From NCBI GenBank assembly GCA_017656385.1, contig JACDNX010000001.1, forward strand, positions 124,001 through 188,000: DNA of 64,000 bases. Reading direction: 5' to 3'. The notes under the pieces were generated by a model. That model saw nothing but the letters and a program-made list of their open reading frames with translations, searched no databases and was not told where the DNA came from. Shown here piece by piece: positions 1 through 8,534 of the stretch (its first letter is position 1; the number at the start of each line of letters is the position of its first letter). A program made the translations under genes and the position numbers. This stretch comes from Thermodesulfobacterium sp. Lineage in GTDB: Bacteria > Desulfobacterota > Thermodesulfobacteria > Thermodesulfobacteriales > Thermodesulfobacteriaceae.

Positions 1-1079
1 GGATGTTTACTGCAAATTCTATGAACTGCCTTTCAGAAGCTATAGGACTTGCCCTTCCTGGAAACGGCACAATTCCCGCTGTATTTGCTGACAGAATAAG
101 GCTTGCTAAGGAAACTGGAAGAAAGGTGATGGAGCTTGTCAAGAAAAACTTAACCCCTAAAAAATTGGTTACTAAAAAATCTTTTGAAAATGCTATAGCT
201 GTTGATATGGCTCTGGGTTGTTCTACAAATACAGTTCTTCATCTCATGGCAATTGCCAAGGAGGCAGAAATTGATATTGATTTGAAAACCTTTGATAAAA
301 TTTCCAGAAAAACTCCTGTTCTTGCAAAACTTATCCCTGCAGGAGAACACGGAGTCGTTGATCTCCATTTTGCAGGAGGAATACCAGCAATAATGAAGGA
401 ACTATCTAAACTGGGAATAATACATCTTGATGTAAAAACCGTTACAGGAAAAACTTTAAAAGAAAATCTTGAGGGAGTAGAGGTTTTTGATCGAAATGTA
501 ATAAGACCGGTTGAAGAACCTTATCATAAAGAAGGTGGAATAGCTATTCTTTACGGAACTTTAGCACCTGAAGGAGCAGTTGTAAAAACAAGTGCTATAG
601 TTCCAAAGATGTTAAAGCATACTGGACCAGCAAAGGTTTTTAATTCCGAGGAAGAGGCTTATGAAGCTATTTTGAAAGGAAAGATAAAGCCGGGTGATGT
701 AGTAGTTATAAGATATGAAGGCCCAAAAGGTGGACCTGGAATGAGAGAAATGCTTTCTCCTACTTCTGCAATTATAGGAATGGGATTAGGTGATTCAGTT
801 GCCCTTATAACTGATGGAAGATTCAGTGGTGGAACGCAAGGTGCCTGTATTGGGCATGTTTCTCCAGAAGCAGCAGAAGGAGGTCCAATTGCACTTGTAA
901 AAGACGGAGATATCATAGAAATAGACATTCCTCAGAGAAGACTTGATTTGAAAGTTTCTCAGGAAGAACTTAAAAAGAGAAAAAAAAGCTGGAAACCTAA
1001 GCAGAAAAAATTAAAAGGAATATTGAAAAAATATTACAATTTGGTACAATCAGGAGCCAAGGGAGCTATTTTAGAATGA
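1..1079 (+). CDS. ilvD: Dihydroxy-acid dehydratase, C-terminal part (5' end outside window)
   Basis: IlvD makes the 2-oxo acid precursors of valine, leucine and isoleucine by dehydrating 2,3-dihydroxy acids, using an Fe-S cluster and Mg2+. The visible 358 residues begin in the conserved [13 protein letters not shown] segment, so the preceding cluster cysteine lies just outside the window. Also visible are [22 protein letters not shown] and, near the C-terminus, [13 protein letters not shown] followed by [12 protein letters not shown], all IlvD hallmarks. Roughly the N-terminal third is missing because of the window edge. The stop overlaps the start of mlaE (ATGA), so the two genes are probably co-transcribed although functionally unrelated. 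Confidence 0.95.
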   Translation, partial: MFTANSMNCLSEAIGLALPGNGTIPAVFADRIRLAKETGRKVMELVKKNLTPKKLVTKKSFENAIAVDMALGCSTNTVLHLMAIAKEAEIDIDLKTFDKISRKTPVLAKLIPAGEHGVVDLHFAGGIPAIMKELSKLGIIHLDVKTVTGKTLKENLEGVEVFDRNVIRPVEEPYHKEGGIAILYGTLAPEGAVVKTSAIVPKMLKHTGPAKVFNSEEEAYEAILKGKIKPGDVVVIRYEGPKGGPGMREMLSPTSAIIGMGLGDSVALITDGRFSGGTQGACIGHVSPEAAEGGPIALVKDGDIIEIDIPQRRLDLKVSQEELKKRKKSWKPKQKKLKGILKKYYNLVQSGAKGAILE

Positions 1080-1843
1080 ATCCTTTCTTTCTTTTAGGAA
1101 GAGGTTTTCTTAAAATTCTTAGTGATTGTGGTGGAATTTTTCTCTTTTTCTTAAAAAGCCTTATCTATTCCTTTTCTCCTCCTTACAGGTTTAGGCTTCT
1201 TATAAAACACATGGAATTCATTGGAGTAAAATCCTGGTTGGTAGTGATTTTAACTTCTCTCTTTTCAGGAATGGTTACTGCCTATCAGGTAAATATAGCC
1301 TTATCTAAGGTAGGGTCTCAAAGTATTCTTGGAGGAGTAGTTGCTCTAACTCTTACAAGAGAGCTGGGTCCTGTGCTTACAGCAGTTGTTGTTATTGCAA
1401 GAGCAGGTTCTGCTATCTCTGCTGAACTTGGGAGTATGAGAATAACAGAACAAATTGATGCTCTTAAAATTATGGCAGTAAATCCAATTCAGTATCTAAT
1501 GAGCCCAAGACTGTGGGCTGCTATTTTTGTTTTGCCTCTTTTAACTGCTATTGCAGATTTGGTAGGTATTGCAGGAGGTTATTTTATAGGAACATTTTTA
1601 CTCCATATAGACCCTGGGCTTTTAACTGCAAGAATGATTGATATGGTGGAGTTTAAGGATATTATGAGCGGAATAGTTAAATCTGTCTTTTTTGGTGCCT
1701 ATCTGGTAACGGTTTGCGGTTATAAAGGCTTTTATGCTTCTGGAGGAGCAGAAGGAGTAGGAAAGGCAACTACTGAAGCTGTAGTTATTTCTACAGTAGG
1801 TATTTTGGTGTCTGACTATATTTTAACTACTATATTCTTTTAG
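1076..1843 (+). CDS. mlaE: MlaE family ABC permease (phospholipid transport)
   Basis: MlaE is the inner-membrane permease of the Mla/MCE system, which moves phospholipids between the inner and outer membranes. The 255-residue protein has about five hydrophobic segments and the family signature [29 protein letters not shown] at about residues 92-120. Three genes in the order permease, ATPase, MCE protein (mlaE-mlaF-mlaD) form a compact operon with gaps of 5 and 18 nt. The start codon overlaps the ilvD stop, implying translational coupling. No mlaB or mlaC is seen downstream; they may be elsewhere or absent. Confidence 0.95.
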   Translation: MNPFFLLGRGFLKILSDCGGIFLFFLKSLIYSFSPPYRFRLLIKHMEFIGVKSWLVVILTSLFSGMVTAYQVNIALSKVGSQSILGGVVALTLTRELGPVLTAVVVIARAGSAISAELGSMRITEQIDALKIMAVNPIQYLMSPRLWAAIFVLPLLTAIADLVGIAGGYFIGTFLLHIDPGLLTARMIDMVEFKDIMSGIVKSVFFGAYLVTVCGYKGFYASGGAEGVGKATTEAVVISTVGILVSDYILTTIFF

Positions 1844-1848
1844 AGCCT

Positions 1849-2577
1849 ATGATTACTATAAAAGAACTTAGAAAAAGTTTTGATGGTTTTGAGGTTTTAA
1901 GAGGGGTTAATTTAACTATTCCTGAGAATAAGATCACTTTTATAATGGGGCAGAGTGGAACAGGTAAAAGTGTATTGTTAAAACACATAGTAGGACTCTT
2001 AAAACCAGACAGTGGAGAAATCTGGTTTAAAAATAAAGATATTACGAAACTTTCCGAAAAGGAATTACAAAAAGTAAGAAGGAAAATAGGATTTTTATTT
2101 CAAGAGGGTGCACTTTTTGATTCCATGACAGTAAAGGAAAATATTATGTTTCCTTTAAAAGAGCATTTTAAAATGTCCAAGAGGGAGATGGAAAAGGTTG
2201 CAGAAGAACTTCTTTCAGTGGTTGATCTTTTACCTGCCAAAGATAAATATCCTTCCGAGCTTTCAGGGGGAATGAAGAAAAGGGCAGCTTTGGCAAGAAC
2301 CCTTGCTCTCAAACCCCAGATAGTGCTTTTTGATGAACCAACAACTGGTCTTGATCCAATTTTGCAGGTTTCTATTTTAGAACTCATAAAAAGTCTTAAA
2401 GAAAAATACAACCTTACTTGTGTAATAGTAAGCCATGACCTTGGTCTTGCTTTTAAATTTGCAGACTATATTGCCTTTTTACATGGAGGAATTATTATAG
2501 AAATAGGGACTCCCGAGGAAATAAAGACTTCTGCAAATGAATTTATAAAAAAGTTTATAGAAAGTGCTTTATTATAA
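1849..2577 (+). CDS. mlaF: MlaF ABC transporter ATPase
   Basis: This is the ATP-hydrolysing subunit that energises the MlaE permease. The Walker A motif GQSGTGKS lies near residue 34, followed by the Q-loop (FLFQEGALFDSMTV), the signature LSGGMKKRAALAR, Walker B (IVLFDEP) and the switch-loop histidine in VSHDL. At 242 residues it is a complete single ABC domain. The LSGGM signature and the FQ-GALFDS loop are typical of Mla/Ttg2A ATPases rather than of other ABC importers. It sits 5 nt after mlaE and 18 nt before mlaD. Confidence 0.95.
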   Translation: MITIKELRKSFDGFEVLRGVNLTIPENKITFIMGQSGTGKSVLLKHIVGLLKPDSGEIWFKNKDITKLSEKELQKVRRKIGFLFQEGALFDSMTVKENIMFPLKEHFKMSKREMEKVAEELLSVVDLLPAKDKYPSELSGGMKKRAALARTLALKPQIVLFDEPTTGLDPILQVSILELIKSLKEKYNLTCVIVSHDLGLAFKFADYIAFLHGGIIIEIGTPEEIKTSANEFIKKFIESALL

Positions 2578-2595
2578 TAATTTAGGAGGATAAAA

Positions 2596-3612
2596 ATGGC
2601 TGTTAAAGGGTCAACAGAGATAAAAGTTGGTATATTTGTGTTCATAGGGATTTTAGCTTTTTTATATCTTACTTTTAAGCTGGCAGAAGAGGCATTTACT
2701 CCTAAGGATGTTTACAGGGTTTATGCAGTATTTGAAAATGTTTCTGGTCTTACAAAAGGGGCTAAGGTAGAAATGGCAGGAATTCCTATTGGAAAAGTGG
2801 GAAATATTGAGTTAACTTCAGAAGGGAAAGCCAAAGTTGAACTTTTGATTTATAAAAATTACAAAATTCAGGAAGATGCTAAGGCAGTTATAAGAACTTA
2901 CGGAGTATTGGGAGATAAATTTGTAGATATTAAGCCAGGAGTTTCAACAGCATACTTAACACCTGGTTCAATGATAGTTTATACTGAAGGAGCAGTATCT
3001 GTTGATGAGATTTTAGCAAGTATCGGTCCTGCTGTGGAAGGTTTAAAAGAAATTCTTAGCACAGAAGAAGGTAAAGAAAATTTAAGGATTTTGGTAGCTA
3101 ATATTAGAGATGCTTCCCAAAGTTTTAAAAATATTGTAGAAAAAATAGAAAAAGGACAAGGGATTTTAGGTAAACTTGTAACTGATGAGAAGCTTTATAA
3201 AGACTTAACTGAAACAGTAAAGAGTTTAAAAGTTATAGCTAAACAGATTGAAAGTGGAGAGGGGACCCTTGGGAAATTGGTTAAAGATGAAGAATTGTAT
3301 AGAAGCTTAAAAAGCACCATAGCCAATTTAGAGAGTGTTTCAAAGAGACTTGAAAGAGGTGAAGGAACCCTTGGTAAACTAATGACAGACGATAAGCTCT
3401 ATAAAGATTTGAAAGCCATTGCAAGTGATTTGAGAAAAATTACAGCTCAGATTGAAAGCGGACAGGGGACTCTTGGGAAACTCTTGAAAGATGATTCTCT
3501 TTACATTGAAGCTAAGAAGACTTTAAAGAGCGTTAACAGAGCAGCTAAGGGTGTGGAAGAGCAGGTTCCTATTACTGTTCTTGGTACAGTGGCTGGAGCT
3601 GCTATGCAGTAG
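2596..3612 (+). CDS. mlaD: MlaD-type MCE protein with four C-terminal 34-residue repeats
   Basis: MlaD binds phospholipid in the periplasm through a hexameric MCE domain anchored in the inner membrane. Residues 9-30 form a transmembrane anchor (EIKVGIFVFIGILAFLYLTF) and residues about 38-116 are the MCE domain (VSGLTKGAKVEMAGIPIGKV). Residues about 140-325 are a helical tail carrying four copies of a GxGTLGKLxxDxxLY unit that start near residues 187, 221, 255 and 289, a period of exactly 34. The MCE domain is the family standard; the regular tail is an elaboration that could form a periplasmic tube or coiled coil. A good ribosome site (AGGAGG) precedes the ATG. Confidence 0.93.
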   Translation: MAVKGSTEIKVGIFVFIGILAFLYLTFKLAEEAFTPKDVYRVYAVFENVSGLTKGAKVEMAGIPIGKVGNIELTSEGKAKVELLIYKNYKIQEDAKAVIRTYGVLGDKFVDIKPGVSTAYLTPGSMIVYTEGAVSVDEILASIGPAVEGLKEILSTEEGKENLRILVANIRDASQSFKNIVEKIEKGQGILGKLVTDEKLYKDLTETVKSLKVIAKQIESGEGTLGKLVKDEELYRSLKSTIANLESVSKRLERGEGTLGKLMTDDKLYKDLKAIASDLRKITAQIESGQGTLGKLLKDDSLYIEAKKTLKSVNRAAKGVEEQVPITVLGTVAGAAMQ

Positions 3613-3615
3613 AAT

Positions 3616-4068
3616 TTACACTTCAAAAACTGCTTTTACTTTAAATTTTTTTAGAGCAGGAAATTTTTTGATCTTAATTTTAAAGGTTTTTTCTAATTTC
3701 TTACAGAGTTCTTCTAATTCTTTTTGAGATCTGGTTACAGTAGTAAACCAGAAGTTTAATTTGTGTTCTCTTAAATAGGCATGAGTAATTTCTGGAAGTT
3801 CAGCTATTTTATACGCTATTTCTTCTTTATTTTCAGGAATACTTGTTGCACAGAGACAGGTTATATAGCCAAGTTTGTGAGAATTTATACTTGCTCCAAA
3901 ATGTCTTATAACACCCCTTTCTTTTAACTCTTTTAAAATATTTATAACTTCTTCCTCTGTTAATCCTGTTTTTTCAGCTATTAATTTAAAAGGTTCTGAA
4001 ACCAAGGGAAAATCTTCTTGGAGAATGTTAAGAAGTTTCTTAATTTTTTCTTCAGGGTATTTTTTCAT
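3616..4068 (-). CDS. ahbA: AsnC/Lrp-like siroheme decarboxylase subunit (AhbA-like)
   Basis: AhbA and AhbB together convert siroheme to 12,18-didecarboxysiroheme in the alternative heme pathway of sulfate reducers and archaea. The 150-residue protein has an N-terminal winged-helix segment (about residues 5-50), the IRHFGASINSHKLGY motif, and a ferredoxin-like domain ending with HAYLREHKLNFWFT, the pattern typical of the decarboxylases rather than of true Lrp regulators. The start chosen is the ATG at 4068, because it gives the usual short N-terminus; the frame is open 12 codons further but without a ribosome site. It converges on mlaD with a 3-nt gap. The assignment to AhbA over AhbB is by resemblance only, and no partner subunit is visible nearby. 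Confidence 0.75.
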   Translation of the reverse strand: MKKYPEEKIKKLLNILQEDFPLVSEPFKLIAEKTGLTEEEVINILKELKERGVIRHFGASINSHKLGYITCLCATSIPENKEEIAYKIAELPEITHAYLREHKLNFWFTTVTRSQKELEELCKKLEKTFKIKIKKFPALKKFKVKAVFEV

Positions 4069-4075
4069 GTAAAAT

Positions 4076-4104
4076 AAAATAGCATATTTACAAATAGCTT
4101 GCAA
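4076..4104 (-). promoter_or_regulatory. Candidate leaderless promoter of ahbA-like gene
   Basis: On the minus strand TTGCAA (4099-4104) and TATTTT (4076-4081) are separated by 17 nt, and the ATG follows 7 nt after the -10. No Shine-Dalgarno sequence is present. Each hexamer matches only 4 of 6 consensus positions, so this is a moderate candidate. Confidence 0.4.
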
Positions 4105-4300
4105 TTGTGCTATATATAATCCCCTATTGTTAAGAAACTCAATTTTTTACTCAAGTATATTGAGTTTAATGGATTCGTAAAACCCAAGCAAAGTTTTTGA
4201 AGAACTTTTAAATCAAAAATAATTTACTTACTAATCTTTTGGTTGAGAAAAGATATGATATTATAAGAAGAAATTAAGATCTTGAAAGGAGGTTAAAAAA

Positions 4301-4762
4301 ATGAAAAGGGAAGAGATGGGAATAGAGTTTATTAAGAATATAATTCCTCATAGATTTCCTTTTTTAATGATCGATAAAATTGTAGAGATAGATAAAGAAA
4401 AGGAATATGTAAAAGCTATTAAGAATGTTACTATCAATGAACCCTTTTTTGTAGGGCACTTTCCAGATTATCCCATTATGCCAGGGGTTTTAATAATAGA
4501 GGCTATGGCTCAAGCAGCTGCAGTGGGAATGAAAGTTATTTTTCCTGAGTATAAGGAAAAACTTTTTGTGCTGGCAGGGATTGATAAGGTAAAATTCAGA
4601 CAGCCGGTTTATCCAGGAGATACTCTTATTATTGAAGCTCAGGGCTTTAAGAAAAAAGGCTACATTATCAAAACCAAAGCAACTGCCAAAGTAGGAGAAA
4701 AAGTTGTAGCTGAAGCAGAAATTACTGCAGGCATTATAAATAAGGAGAAAAAAGATGAGTAA
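4301..4762 (+). CDS. fabZ: 3-hydroxyacyl-ACP dehydratase FabZ
   Basis: FabZ dehydrates 3-hydroxyacyl-ACP in type II fatty acid synthesis and shares substrate with LpxA. The 153-residue hot-dog protein shows IPHRFPFLMIDKI at about residues 15-27 and the catalytic region GHFPDYPIMPGVLIIEAMAQAAA, with the active-site His in GHFP and the Glu in IEAMAQ. AAGGAGG precedes the ATG at good spacing. It opens the classic fabZ-lpxA-lpxI-Gfo/Idh-lpxB lipid A operon and overlaps lpxA by 8 nt. Confidence 0.96.
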   Translation: MKREEMGIEFIKNIIPHRFPFLMIDKIVEIDKEKEYVKAIKNVTINEPFFVGHFPDYPIMPGVLIIEAMAQAAAVGMKVIFPEYKEKLFVLAGIDKVKFRQPVYPGDTLIIEAQGFKKKGYIIKTKATAKVGEKVVAEAEITAGIINKEKKDE

Positions 4763-5567
4763 GATTTTTTCTAATGTTTATATAGATCCTTCAGCACAAA
4801 TAGAAGAGGATGTGGAAATAGGACCTGGTGTGTATATAGGACCTAATGTATATATATGTAAAGGAACAATTATAAAAGCTAATTCCTATATTGAGAAAAA
4901 CACCAGAATAGGCAGAAACAATCAAATAGGTCCATTTGCTGTGATAGGGACTTCTCCTCAACATCTTGGTTATAAGGGAGAAGAGACTGGTGTGGAAATA
5001 GGTGATAATAATATAATTAGAGAATTCGTAACCATTCACAGAGGAACCACTTTTGATGATGGAATTACAAGAATAGGAAACAACTGTTTACTTATGAGTT
5101 ATGTTCATGTAGCTCATGATTGTAAAATAGGAGACTATGTAATTATGTCAAACAATGCAACCTTAGGAGGACATGTAAGAGTAGAAGAAAAAGTAGTAAT
5201 GGGAGGTTTTTCTGCTGTTCATCAATTTTGTAAAATAGGTGCTTATGCTTTTGTAAGTGCTATGAGTGGAGTAGATAAAGATGTTCCTCCTTATGTAAAA
5301 GTGTTTGGTATTCCAGCTAAAATACAAGGTATAAATTTAGTGGGATTAAGAAGATCAGGTTTTACTAAAGAGGAGATTCGCAAGATTTCTCAGGCAATAG
5401 GTTTTTTTCTGGATGCTCCTTCTACTATTAAAGAAATCATTGTAGAATTAAGGGATATTTTTGGTGAGGATCCTGTTGTGAAAAGACTTATTGAATTTTT
5501 GGAAAACCCTTCAAAACAGGGTATAATGAGAAGGAAGCCCTTTGAAGGTGAGGAGGCATTTAGTTAA
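4755..5567 (+). CDS. lpxA: UDP-N-acetylglucosamine acyltransferase LpxA
   Basis: LpxA starts lipid A synthesis by moving a 3-hydroxyacyl chain from ACP to UDP-GlcNAc in the cytosol. Hexapeptide repeats ([IV]G-type turns) run through about residues 10-190, forming a left-handed beta-helix, and the catalytic His lies in HVAHDCKIG. The helical C-terminal domain (about 195-270) is complete. At 270 residues it is slightly longer than E. coli LpxA. Its presence next to fabZ and lpxB shows that the organism makes lipopolysaccharide or a lipid A-like glycolipid. Confidence 0.96.
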   Translation: MSKIFSNVYIDPSAQIEEDVEIGPGVYIGPNVYICKGTIIKANSYIEKNTRIGRNNQIGPFAVIGTSPQHLGYKGEETGVEIGDNNIIREFVTIHRGTTFDDGITRIGNNCLLMSYVHVAHDCKIGDYVIMSNNATLGGHVRVEEKVVMGGFSAVHQFCKIGAYAFVSAMSGVDKDVPPYVKVFGIPAKIQGINLVGLRRSGFTKEEIRKISQAIGFFLDAPSTIKEIIVELRDIFGEDPVVKRLIEFLENPSKQGIMRRKPFEGEEAFS

Positions 5568-5575
5568 GAGTAATT

Positions 5576-6406
5576 ATGGAAGTAGAAGATAATAAAATAG
5601 GCTTGATTTCAGGAGAAGGGGAATTTCCTGTTATTTTAGCTCGTAGTTTAAAAGATAAAAATTATGAAATTATTGCTGTTTGTTTTTCTAATGGGCAAAA
5701 AGAAAGGTTAAAAAAGTTTGTTTCTGAGGTTTTTAAGATTTCTATAGGACAATTAGGAAAGCTTATAAAGATTTTTAAAGAAAGAGAGGTAAAAAACCTT
5801 GTTTTTCTGGGGAAAATAGACAAGAGCTATGCTTTAAGGGTGGGTATTCCTGACTTTAAAGCTCTGGCTTTGTGGAAAAACCTCAAAAATAGAGAAGACA
5901 ATTCAATTTTAAAGAGCGTGATAGAAGAGTTAGAAAAAGAAGGTTTTGTGGTAAGAGGGCCTTCAGAATTTTTGCAGGAGTTTTTGACTCCTGAGGGAAT
6001 ATTTACAAAAAGGGCTCCCACAGCAGAAGAGTGGGAAGATATAAAATATGGATTTAAAATTGCCAAAATTATCGGTTCTCTTGATGTAGGGCAGTGTGTG
6101 GTAGTAAAAGATAAAATGACCGTAGCTGTAGAGGCTATGGAAGGAACAGATGCAACCATTTTAAGAGCTGGTAGACTTAGAAAAAATACGGTTGTAATAA
6201 AAGTTGCTAAACCTATTCAAGATCTGAGAATGGATTTGCCTGTAGTTGGCCTTAAAACTGTAGAAACTCTTGTTAAGTCTAATGCTAAGGTCTTAGTTCT
6301 GGAAGCAGGTAAAACATTTTTTTTGCAAAAAGAAGAAGCTGTAAAGTTAGCTAATAAACACAAAATTTCTATAGTAGGATATAATAGCAAGGAAGAAAAT
6401 GAGTAA
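5576..6406 (+). CDS. lpxI: UDP-2,3-diacylglucosamine hydrolase LpxI
   Basis: LpxI (DUF1009) cleaves UDP-2,3-diacylglucosamine to lipid X, the step done by LpxH in enterics, by a mechanism unlike LpxH. The 276-residue protein has the N-terminal GLISGEGEFPVILARSLK segment, a central FTKRAPTAEEWEDIKYGF stretch, and the C-terminal block VAVEAMEGTDATILRAG followed by KPIQDLRMDLPVVG, the region carrying the catalytic Asp in the family. It overlaps the next gene by 8 nt. Confidence 0.93.
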   Translation: MEVEDNKIGLISGEGEFPVILARSLKDKNYEIIAVCFSNGQKERLKKFVSEVFKISIGQLGKLIKIFKEREVKNLVFLGKIDKSYALRVGIPDFKALALWKNLKNREDNSILKSVIEELEKEGFVVRGPSEFLQEFLTPEGIFTKRAPTAEEWEDIKYGFKIAKIIGSLDVGQCVVVKDKMTVAVEAMEGTDATILRAGRLRKNTVVIKVAKPIQDLRMDLPVVGLKTVETLVKSNAKVLVLEAGKTFFLQKEEAVKLANKHKISIVGYNSKEENE

Positions 6407-7355
6407 AGTAAGAGTAGCTGTTATAGGAGTAGGGCATTTAGGAAAGTTTCATGCAAAAAAATTTGCAGAGATTCCTTCTGCAGAGCTTTTAGCTATAGTT
6501 GATATTAATCCTGAAAGAATTAAAGAAGCTTTAAACTTATTGCAGGATAGGGAAAATTCACTTAAAGTTTTTACTGATTATAGAAAAGTTATTCCTTTGG
6601 TTGATGCAGTAAGTATTGCTACTCCAACTATTACTCATTATGAGATTGCTAAGAAATTTTTGGAGGCAGATAAAGCAGTATTCTTAGAAAAACCCCTTGC
6701 TCATGATTTGAAGTTAGCAGAGGAACTGGTAGAAATTTCCACAAAGAGAAACCTTCCTTTTCAAATCGGTTATATTGAAAGATTTCAGGTTCCAGTCAAA
6801 AAACTTTTACAAAGTGTAAAAGAGCCGCTTTTTATAGAGGCTCACAGGTTGTCTTCATTTGCAGAAAGAAATCTTGATATAGATGTGGTTTTAGATCTTA
6901 TGATACATGATCTGGATCTTGCTTTACTTTTAAAAAAACATAAAAAAGTTGAATTTATTCATGCTGTAGGAGCTCCACTTTTTACCAATCTTCCTGATAT
7001 AGTAAATGCAAGAGTAGTATTTGAAGATGGCACTACCTGTAATTTTACAGCAAGTAGAATTTCTCTTAATAAACAGAGAAAATTTAGGGTTTTTTCCAAA
7101 GGGACATATTATGTGGTTGATACAATAGAAAAAAGTTATTTAGAGGTTAAAGTAGACTTGCAGAATAGAGAATACAAATTAGATAAAAAATACTTTCCAG
7201 AAAGCGATCCTTTGAAAGAGGAGCTGGAACTTTTTATTAAGAGCATTGTTAATGGAAACAGAGTTGAGGTCTCAGGAGAAGAGGCCATTAAGTCTCTTGA
7301 GCTTGCTTTTAAAGTAAAAAATCAGGTAGAAGAGAACCTTAAAAAATTTCTATGA
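6399..7355 (+). CDS. Gfo/Idh/MocA family NAD(P)-dependent oxidoreductase in the lipid A operon
   Basis: The 318-residue protein has an N-terminal Rossmann fold with VIGVGHLGKFHA (about residues 7-18), the family motif EKPLAHDL (about 97-104) carrying the catalytic Lys, and the LDIDVVLDLMIHDLDLALLL segment of the substrate domain. Such enzymes oxidise or reduce sugars or sugar nucleotides. Its overlaps with lpxI (8 nt) and lpxB (4 nt) tie it to lipid A synthesis. One known relative, GnnA, oxidises UDP-GlcNAc at C3 to allow amide-linked lipid A, but that route needs a DegT-type aminotransferase that I do not see here. The substrate is therefore unknown. Confidence 0.85.
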   Translation: MSKVRVAVIGVGHLGKFHAKKFAEIPSAELLAIVDINPERIKEALNLLQDRENSLKVFTDYRKVIPLVDAVSIATPTITHYEIAKKFLEADKAVFLEKPLAHDLKLAEELVEISTKRNLPFQIGYIERFQVPVKKLLQSVKEPLFIEAHRLSSFAERNLDIDVVLDLMIHDLDLALLLKKHKKVEFIHAVGAPLFTNLPDIVNARVVFEDGTTCNFTASRISLNKQRKFRVFSKGTYYVVDTIEKSYLEVKVDLQNREYKLDKKYFPESDPLKEELELFIKSIVNGNRVEVSGEEAIKSLELAFKVKNQVEENLKKFL

Positions 7356-8509
7356 ACCATCAGACATCACCTCGTATTTTTATAATAACTGGTGAAATAT
7401 CAGGAGATGTATATGGTTATTTATTAATTAAAAGGATAAAAGAGCTGAATTCTGCTTTTCAATTTGTTGGGATTGGTGGACCCAAGATGAGAAGTCTGGG
7501 GATAGAAATACTTTTTCCTGCTGAATCTCTTGCTCTTGTAGGATTGCCAAGTTTTTCCGAGTTTAAAAAATACTGGTTTGTTTATAAAAAGGTTAAAGAA
7601 TTTTTAGAGAGAAAGAGAGTAGATGTAGTGATTTTGGTAGATTTCCCAGGATTTAATTTAAAGGTGGCTAAATTAGCTAAAAAGTTAGGATATCCAGTTA
7701 TATATTATATAGCACCTCAGGCATGGGCTTGGAACAAGAAGAGAGTTCATATCTTGAAAAAATATGTAGATAGATTATATGTAGTTCTTCCCTTTGAAAA
7801 GGAGTTTTTTTCTTCTTATGGGATACCTACTGTGTATTTGGGACATCCTATTTTAGATTTGATAAAAACGAATTTGTCAGAAAAGATTTTTTACGAGGTA
7901 TATCAATTGGATAGTTCCCAACCATTAGTAAGTTTTTTCCCAGGAAGCAGAGAAAAGGAAGTAACTCGCCATATACCTATTTTTTTGAAAATTTTTGAAA
8001 ATTTAAAAAAGTCTAATCTTTCTGTTCAAGGGATAATGGTTAAAGCACCAGGACTTAAGGATTCTTTTTTGTGGGATAAAGCAAGATCTCAACTCAAAGT
8101 TATAGAAAATACTCAGCATGAAGTTTTAAAATACTCTACAGTTGCCCTTCTTGCTTCAGGAACCATTACCCTGGAGGCTGCTCTCCTTGGAACCCCTGCT
8201 ATAGTTACTTACTCTTTACCTTCTTGGATGTATTTTATTGCTAAAAAATTGGTAAAAGTGCCTTATATTAGTCTATCCAATTTAATCTTGCAAAAAGAAG
8301 TATATCCAGAGGTAATAAAAGAAAAAAACAAAGTTAATATTATCACTCAAAAGATAAAGGAACTTATAGAGGATGAGAAAAAAAGAAATAAAGTAAAAAA
8401 AGAGCTTGAAAATGTAAGGAAAATTATTGGGTCCTTAGGAGCAAGTTGGAGAATTGCTGAAGATATGATAAAGTATATTTTATATTTAAAGAGATCTAAT
8501 ACTTCATAA
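7352..8509 (+). CDS. lpxB: Lipid-A-disaccharide synthase LpxB
   Basis: LpxB joins lipid X to UDP-2,3-diacylglucosamine at the inner face of the cytoplasmic membrane. The 385-residue GT-B glycosyltransferase shows ITGEISGDVYG at residues 7-17, GIGGPKMRSLG, a membrane-binding segment, YYIAPQAWAWNKKR, PGSREKEVTRHIP at the nucleotide-sugar site, and ASGTITLEAALLGTPAIV near the C-terminus. All are family hallmarks. Its ATG overlaps the stop of the preceding oxidoreductase gene. Confidence 0.96.
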   Translation: MNHQTSPRIFIITGEISGDVYGYLLIKRIKELNSAFQFVGIGGPKMRSLGIEILFPAESLALVGLPSFSEFKKYWFVYKKVKEFLERKRVDVVILVDFPGFNLKVAKLAKKLGYPVIYYIAPQAWAWNKKRVHILKKYVDRLYVVLPFEKEFFSSYGIPTVYLGHPILDLIKTNLSEKIFYEVYQLDSSQPLVSFFPGSREKEVTRHIPIFLKIFENLKKSNLSVQGIMVKAPGLKDSFLWDKARSQLKVIENTQHEVLKYSTVALLASGTITLEAALLGTPAIVTYSLPSWMYFIAKKLVKVPYISLSNLILQKEVYPEVIKEKNKVNIITQKIKELIEDEKKRNKVKKELENVRKIIGSLGASWRIAEDMIKYILYLKRSNTS

Positions 8510-8534
8510 TGAGGTTGAGTTAAGGAGGTTAAAT

